This document shows, piece by piece, positions 42,847 to 46,638 of a stretch of 46,638 bases of DNA. The position numbers and the translations under genes are program-made. The notes under the pieces were generated by a model, which ran no database searches, was not told the origin of the DNA, and saw only the letters and a list, made by a program, of their open reading frames with translations. Position 1 is the stretch's first letter, and each line of letters starts with the position of its first letter. Source of the DNA: Actinomycetota bacterium. GTDB lineage: Bacteria > Actinomycetota > Actinomycetes > S36-B12 > CAIYMF01. Location of the stretch: the NCBI GenBank assembly GCA_009697815.1, contig WLRQ01000014.1, positions 1-46,638 on the forward strand. Direction: 5' to 3'.

Positions 42847-44599
42847 GACCGGTCTCCTCGACTGCAGAAAGTGTGCTCGCATGATTGTCCACGCCAGCAA
42901 CGACGGGCTCATGGCCGCCCGCCACGGGAATGACCGCTCGGTAGATCGTGCCGCTTTCCGAGCCAGCCGAGATCGAGAGAGTGCCGCCGACCGCCGCGAG
43001 GTTGCGGCGCAATGATTCGAGCCCGTGCCCCGGCTTCCCGTCGGGTAGGTAGCCAGTTCCGTTGTCGACCACCAGCAGGGTGAGCGCCTCGTCGCTTTGC
43101 CGGGTCAGATCGACCGTGATCCGGCACGGTCCGGCATGCTTCGCGGCATTCACCATCGCCTCGCGCGCGACCTGTACGAGCGCATTCGACGAAGGGGCCG
43201 GCAGGGTGCGGCTCGATGCGAGGACTTCGGGGTCGACGGTGACCTCGACGAAGATGTCGAACTGGTGCTGCACGAGTGCGGCCGCTGTCAGGAGCCGCTC
43301 GGAGATGTCGTGGATGACCGGTTGGGCGAGTTCCTGGATGGAGTCGCGCAGGGCGAGTTGACCTTGCGTAATCATCTTCTGGGCGTGATCGATTCGAGGC
43401 AGCAGTGAGGAGCCCGGGGGGAGGTCGTAGGCCATGGACTGGAGTGTGAGTTCGCCGCTGAACAGGTACTGGGCAACCTCGTCGTGGAGGGCGTCGGCGA
43501 TGCGCTGACGCTCCTGCATGAGGTCGTTCCGTGCCCGCTGCAACTGGTAGTGCTCGGTGGCCCATGCAAGGGCCATGACATTCGACAGCCGCAGGATGGT
43601 CTTGGTCTCCATGGAGGAGAACGGGATGCCGGGAACCCTCAGGGTTGAGATCGTGCCCTCCGCGCGCCCTCCGACCATGATCGGAGCGTGAATCGCGAAA
43701 GCGCCTGCGTCATCCGCCCGGGACGGGCGGGTCAGCGCGGTGTGCGCTGATTTCCGTGGCCGCTTCGAGGCCTCGAGGAAGTCGCGCTCGGTGTCGGCGT
43801 CGAGATCGTGGCGTCGGATGATGATGGGGGGAAACGATCCGGCGTGGAAGGTCACGACGACCATGCTGGTGTCCGCGGCCTGGCAGAAGTCGGCGAACAA
43901 CGTGGTGGAGAGCTCCTCGAGGTGACTTCCGGAGACCACCTCACGGGCCATGGCCCCGATCAGCTCGGAAAGCGCCTCCTGGCGTTGCAGAGTGATGCGC
44001 TGAAGCACCTGGGAGATTGTCACGGCGATGAATCCGCACAGCGGGCTGATGACTCCGACATCCTCGTTCGTGAATCCGTCGGGGCGATTGGCCAACTGCA
44101 GAACTCCGATGCAGTCACCATCTGCGATCAACGGCACGGTCAAGAAGTTCTCGATTTCGAATGCCTGGAGCCAGTCGCGCACCTCGGACAGTGTCTCCCG
44201 CGGCGTATTGGTGAAGCGGGCGATGCCCGTCAGAGCCACGCTTGCGGCGAAGCTCTGACGGTCGTCGGCGTCGATCTGAGAAGACGCGGCCATGCTGGGG
44301 GTCGCATTGAACGAGCCCGGGAGCGACTGAAGGTATTCACGTGACTCGCTCCAGAGCGCGATCCCGATCGTGCCGACGTGCGCGTAGGCGCAGACGATCT
44401 CGCTGAGTCGACGTACGGCCTCGTCGGTCGCGATGGCGGTGTGGCCGACGTCAGCAATTCCCTGCGCTGCCGCGATGGCCGATGACGCGGCGCTGCCCAG
44501 CACCCGATCCGGCAACGCCATGTGATCAGCCACGATCGGACTCCCTGAGCACTGGTCGGGAGGCTCGCGGACGGCGCGGCGGGCAGCGTCCTGTGCCAT
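42839..44599 (-). CDS. GAF-domain sensor histidine kinase (NarL-type HisKA_3)
   Basis: About 586 residues. An N-terminal GAF domain (about 40-200, ENFLTVPLIADGDCIGVLQL) is followed by a second, more divergent one (about 225-380). The dimerisation/phospho domain holds ERQRIADALHDEVAQYL with the phosphorylated His. The ATPase has NALVQVAREAMVNAAKHA, VVDNGTGYL and GHGLESLRRNLAAVGGTL. There are no membrane segments, so it senses a cytosolic signal, probably a small molecule or redox state via GAF. The start is uncertain: ATG 44599 leaves 126 bases to the divergent gene; ATG 44674, ATG 44701 and GTG 44725 are in frame. Confidence 0.9.
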   Translation of the reverse strand: MAQDAARRAVREPPDQCSGSPIVADHMALPDRVLGSAASSAIAAAQGIADVGHTAIATDEAVRRLSEIVCAYAHVGTIGIALWSESREYLQSLPGSFNATPSMAASSQIDADDRQSFAASVALTGIARFTNTPRETLSEVRDWLQAFEIENFLTVPLIADGDCIGVLQLANRPDGFTNEDVGVISPLCGFIAVTISQVLQRITLQRQEALSELIGAMAREVVSGSHLEELSTTLFADFCQAADTSMVVVTFHAGSFPPIIIRRHDLDADTERDFLEASKRPRKSAHTALTRPSRADDAGAFAIHAPIMVGGRAEGTISTLRVPGIPFSSMETKTILRLSNVMALAWATEHYQLQRARNDLMQERQRIADALHDEVAQYLFSGELTLQSMAYDLPPGSSLLPRIDHAQKMITQGQLALRDSIQELAQPVIHDISERLLTAAALVQHQFDIFVEVTVDPEVLASSRTLPAPSSNALVQVAREAMVNAAKHAGPCRITVDLTRQSDEALTLLVVDNGTGYLPDGKPGHGLESLRRNLAAVGGTLSISAGSESGTIYRAVIPVAGGHEPVVAGVDNHASTLSAVEETGRV

Positions 44600-44725
44600 C
44601 GGCGAACCCCACGATAGTTCACCGTGCTGAGGGCGTTGACTGGCTGAATGGTCAGTTGGCCGTTGCGGGTTCATGGGCTCTAATGGCGGCTGAAGATTCA
44701 TGCCCGCGTCTAGCAGGGAGATCAC

Positions 44726-46225
44726 GTGAGCGCGTCGCCTGGCACGGGCCTTGAGGAACTGAGCTTCTTCATCGGTGGTGAGTTCGTCTCCTCACGCGGC
44801 GACTCCCTCATCGAGAGCGTGAACCCCTACACCGGCCGGGCCTGGGCGACCGTCCCCAGCGGCACCCAGGCTGATGTCGACCGCGCCGTGCGCGCGGCAC
44901 GGGACGCCTTCGAGGGCCCCTGGGGCGCGATGACGGGCACTGCGCGAGCCGGGATCATGCGCCGGTTCTCCCAGCTCATCGTGGCGAACTCCGACATGCT
45001 CGGACGGGTCGAGTCGACCGACAACGGCAAGCTCCTCAAGGAGACGACGGGGGTCACCCACAACCTTGCGCGCTGGCTCGACTACTTCTCCGGAGCGGCT
45101 GAACGTCTCACCGGCCAGACGATTCCTGCGGGCAACCCCAACTACCTCGCCTACACCCAGCGTGTGCCGATCGGTGTCGTGGGAGCCGTGGTTCCGTGGA
45201 ACGCACCGATGATGCTCCTGATGATGAAGGTGGCACCGGCCCTGGCGGCCGGCTGCACCCTGGTGGTCAAGACGGCCGAGCAGACGACTGCGTCGGCCCT
45301 TCAGCTCGCCCGCCTGGCCCAGGAGGCTGGGCTCCCGCCGGGAGTGCTCAACATCATCACCGGTGAGGGTTCCACCACCGGTCGGGCGTTGGTGTCGCAC
45401 CCGGGCATCGACAAGGTGTCGTTCACCGGGTCCACCGCCTCAGGTATCCGCGTGATGCAGGACGCGGCAACCCACCTTGCCCCGGTCACACTTGAGCTGG
45501 GCGGCAAGTCGGCGAACCTCGTGTTCGAGGATGCCGACATCGAGGCCGCGATCAACGGCGTGGTCGCGAGCGTCTTCGCAGCCACGGGGCAGATGTGTAT
45601 CGCGGCAAGTCGGCTGTACGTCCATCACTCGATCCTCGACGACTTCGTCTCGCGGCTCGTCCAGCGCGCGGCCGAGATCCGCCTCGGCGACCCGATGTCT
45701 CCCGAATCCGATATCGGCCCGCTCGCGACGAAGGAGCAGCTCGTCCGAGTTCTGTCGATGATCGACGAGGCCCAGGTCGAGGGCGCCGAGCTCGCCACCG
45801 GTGGCCGGCGGCCGGACACCCCGGGCCTCAAGGACGGCTTCTTCATCACGCCCACGATCTTCACCAATGTCGATCCGGGCATGCGGATCGCGCGCGAGGA
45901 GATCTTCGGACCGGTCCTCGCTGTCTTCCCCTTCTCCACGGAGGCCGAGGCCGTGCAGTTGGCGAACTCGACCCCCTACGGTCTTGCTGGGGGTATCTGG
46001 ACGCAGAACCTGCAGCGGGCGCACCGGGTCGCGGCCGGTTTGCGTGCTGGCACCGTGTGGATCAACTGCTATCGCGTCGTCGACCCTGCCGTGCCCTTCG
46101 GTGGCATGGGTGCCAGTGGTTTCGGACGTGAGAATGGTGACGAGGCTGTCGTCTCGTACACCCAGACCAAGTCGGTGTGGGTCGAGCTCAGCGGCAACAC
46201 CCGCGATCCGTTCAAGATGGGCTAG
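44726..46225 (+). CDS. NAD(P)-dependent aldehyde dehydrogenase
   Basis: 499 residues from GTG 44726, GGGAG seven bases upstream. GAVVPWNAP, KTAEQTTASAL, FTGSTASGIRV, the catalytic-Glu motif LELGGKSANLVF and the catalytic Cys in ATGQMCIAASRL are all present. EEIFGPVLAVFPF and PFGGMGASGFGRENG are typical C-terminal motifs. It oxidises an aldehyde to its acid in the cytoplasm. It is divergent from the kinase-ligase-regulator operon and followed after 9 bases by an alcohol dehydrogenase. Confidence 0.96.
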   Translation: MSASPGTGLEELSFFIGGEFVSSRGDSLIESVNPYTGRAWATVPSGTQADVDRAVRAARDAFEGPWGAMTGTARAGIMRRFSQLIVANSDMLGRVESTDNGKLLKETTGVTHNLARWLDYFSGAAERLTGQTIPAGNPNYLAYTQRVPIGVVGAVVPWNAPMMLLMMKVAPALAAGCTLVVKTAEQTTASALQLARLAQEAGLPPGVLNIITGEGSTTGRALVSHPGIDKVSFTGSTASGIRVMQDAATHLAPVTLELGGKSANLVFEDADIEAAINGVVASVFAATGQMCIAASRLYVHHSILDDFVSRLVQRAAEIRLGDPMSPESDIGPLATKEQLVRVLSMIDEAQVEGAELATGGRRPDTPGLKDGFFITPTIFTNVDPGMRIAREEIFGPVLAVFPFSTEAEAVQLANSTPYGLAGGIWTQNLQRAHRVAAGLRAGTVWINCYRVVDPAVPFGGMGASGFGRENGDEAVVSYTQTKSVWVELSGNTRDPFKMG

Positions 46226-46234
46226 GAGAGCGAC

Positions 46235-46638
46235 GTGGTGGACAAGCGCAAGGCCTCGGTACTCGTGGACTACGGGATGCCCTTTGAGGTCAAGGAGTTC
46301 GACGTACCCACCCCGGGGCCGGGGTGCCTGGTCGTCGAGATCGACGTCGCGACCGTGTGCGGATCCGACGTGCACGTCTGGCGCGGCCACCTCAAGGGCG
46401 TGCTTCCCATCAACCCGCCCCTGATCCTCGGTCACGAGATGGTCGGACGGATCGTGGCCTTCGGCGAGGGTGCGGAGCTCGACACCCTTGGCGCGCCCCT
46501 TGCGCTCGGTGATCGCGTCGTGTGGGCGCATGCGCCGTGTGGCCGTTGCGTCGAGTGCACGGTGTTGCATCAGGCGCAGCTGTGCCGCAGCCGGTACGTC
46601 GCATACCTCAACGACTGCAGCGTGCCGCCGCACTTCAC
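46235..46638 (+). CDS. Zinc-dependent alcohol dehydrogenase, medium-chain type (partial, right edge)
   Basis: First 134 residues only, from GTG 46235 with AGGAGAG upstream. VCGSDVHVWRGH has the catalytic-zinc Cys, LILGHEMVGRIVAFGEG the His-Glu pair, and PCGRCVECTVLHQAQLC the four structural-zinc cysteines. The Rossmann part is beyond the window. With the aldehyde dehydrogenase before it, it would make the aldehyde that enzyme uses. Confidence 0.93.
   Translation, partial: MVDKRKASVLVDYGMPFEVKEFDVPTPGPGCLVVEIDVATVCGSDVHVWRGHLKGVLPINPPLILGHEMVGRIVAFGEGAELDTLGAPLALGDRVVWAHAPCGRCVECTVLHQAQLCRSRYVAYLNDCSVPPHF

Noticed and set aside
45440-46633. A 397-codon minus-strand frame across the aldehyde and alcohol dehydrogenases
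   Set aside because: The plus-strand genes carry complete catalytic motifs; this frame is rich in His/Arg/Asp as expected of an antisense shadow.
1-46638. CRISPR arrays, insertion sequences, integrases or prophage genes
   Set aside because: No regularly spaced repeats, transposase or integrase motifs were seen on either strand.

Overview
The window comes from a chromosome of a high-GC actinobacterium (Actinomycetota). The evidence is the strong G/C bias at third codon positions, many GTG starts, and several markers typical of the phylum: the pstP-fhaB-fhaA cluster beside tRNA-Leu(CAG), a SEC-C/DUF5926 protein, DUF4446 next to pheA, a CsoR-CopZ-CopA copper operon, the proteasome activator Bpa, a TadA-associated protein, and the biotin synthase auxiliary protein BsaP. 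Bpa implies a lineage with a 20S proteasome. The genus cannot be named from the sequence alone. I see no phage, insertion sequence or CRISPR array; most of the window looks like core chromosome with a few scars.

Layout. 1-2.3 kb: phospho-signalling genes (PstP cut by the left edge, FhaB, FhaA), all on the minus strand, then tRNA-Leu. 2.4-8.1 kb: an EamA transporter, two coupled small membrane proteins, a YgiN-like monooxygenase, a FAD-linked 2-hydroxyacid oxidase, a glycerophosphodiesterase and a SEC-C protein. 8.3-10.5 kb: a GDT1 transporter, then DUF4446-pheA. 10.5-13.4 kb: the csoR-copZ-copA operon with its operator. 13.4-16.8 kb: a NlpC/P60 hydrolase under a c-di-AMP riboswitch, a HAD phosphatase and serS. 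16.8-21.4 kb: bpa, a SET-domain methyltransferase, a quinone reductase, moeA, mobA and tRNA-Ser(UGA). 21.4-29.7 kb: three short-chain dehydrogenases, a relic of an MmeI-like DNA methyltransferase, DUF389, DUF2252, an FKBP lipoprotein, tRNA-Ser(CGA), and tadA with its associated gene.

29.9-35.5 kb is the most interesting part: a five-gene biotin operon, bioA - P450::bioF - bioD - bioB - bsaP, in which every junction is a 4-base stop/start overlap. Its second gene encodes one 769-residue protein that joins a complete cytochrome P450 (I-helix AGYETT, ExxR and haem-Cys motifs all present) to a complete 8-amino-7-oxononanoate synthase (PLP lysine and Asp/His present). In Bacillus a separate P450, BioI, makes pimeloyl-ACP by oxidative cleavage of acyl-ACP, and BioF consumes it. 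I infer that this protein couples the two steps in one chain.

35.5-40.1 kb: a possible acetoacetate decarboxylase-like protein, a pirin, a 124-base composite hairpin, a Gfo/Idh oxidoreductase, a VOC protein and a PEBP protein. 40.1-46.6 kb: a sensor kinase, an acetyl-CoA-synthetase-like ligase and a LuxR-type response regulator in one minus-strand operon, diverging from an aldehyde dehydrogenase and a zinc alcohol dehydrogenase cut by the right edge. Together these could oxidise an alcohol to aldehyde, acid and acyl-CoA under two-component control.
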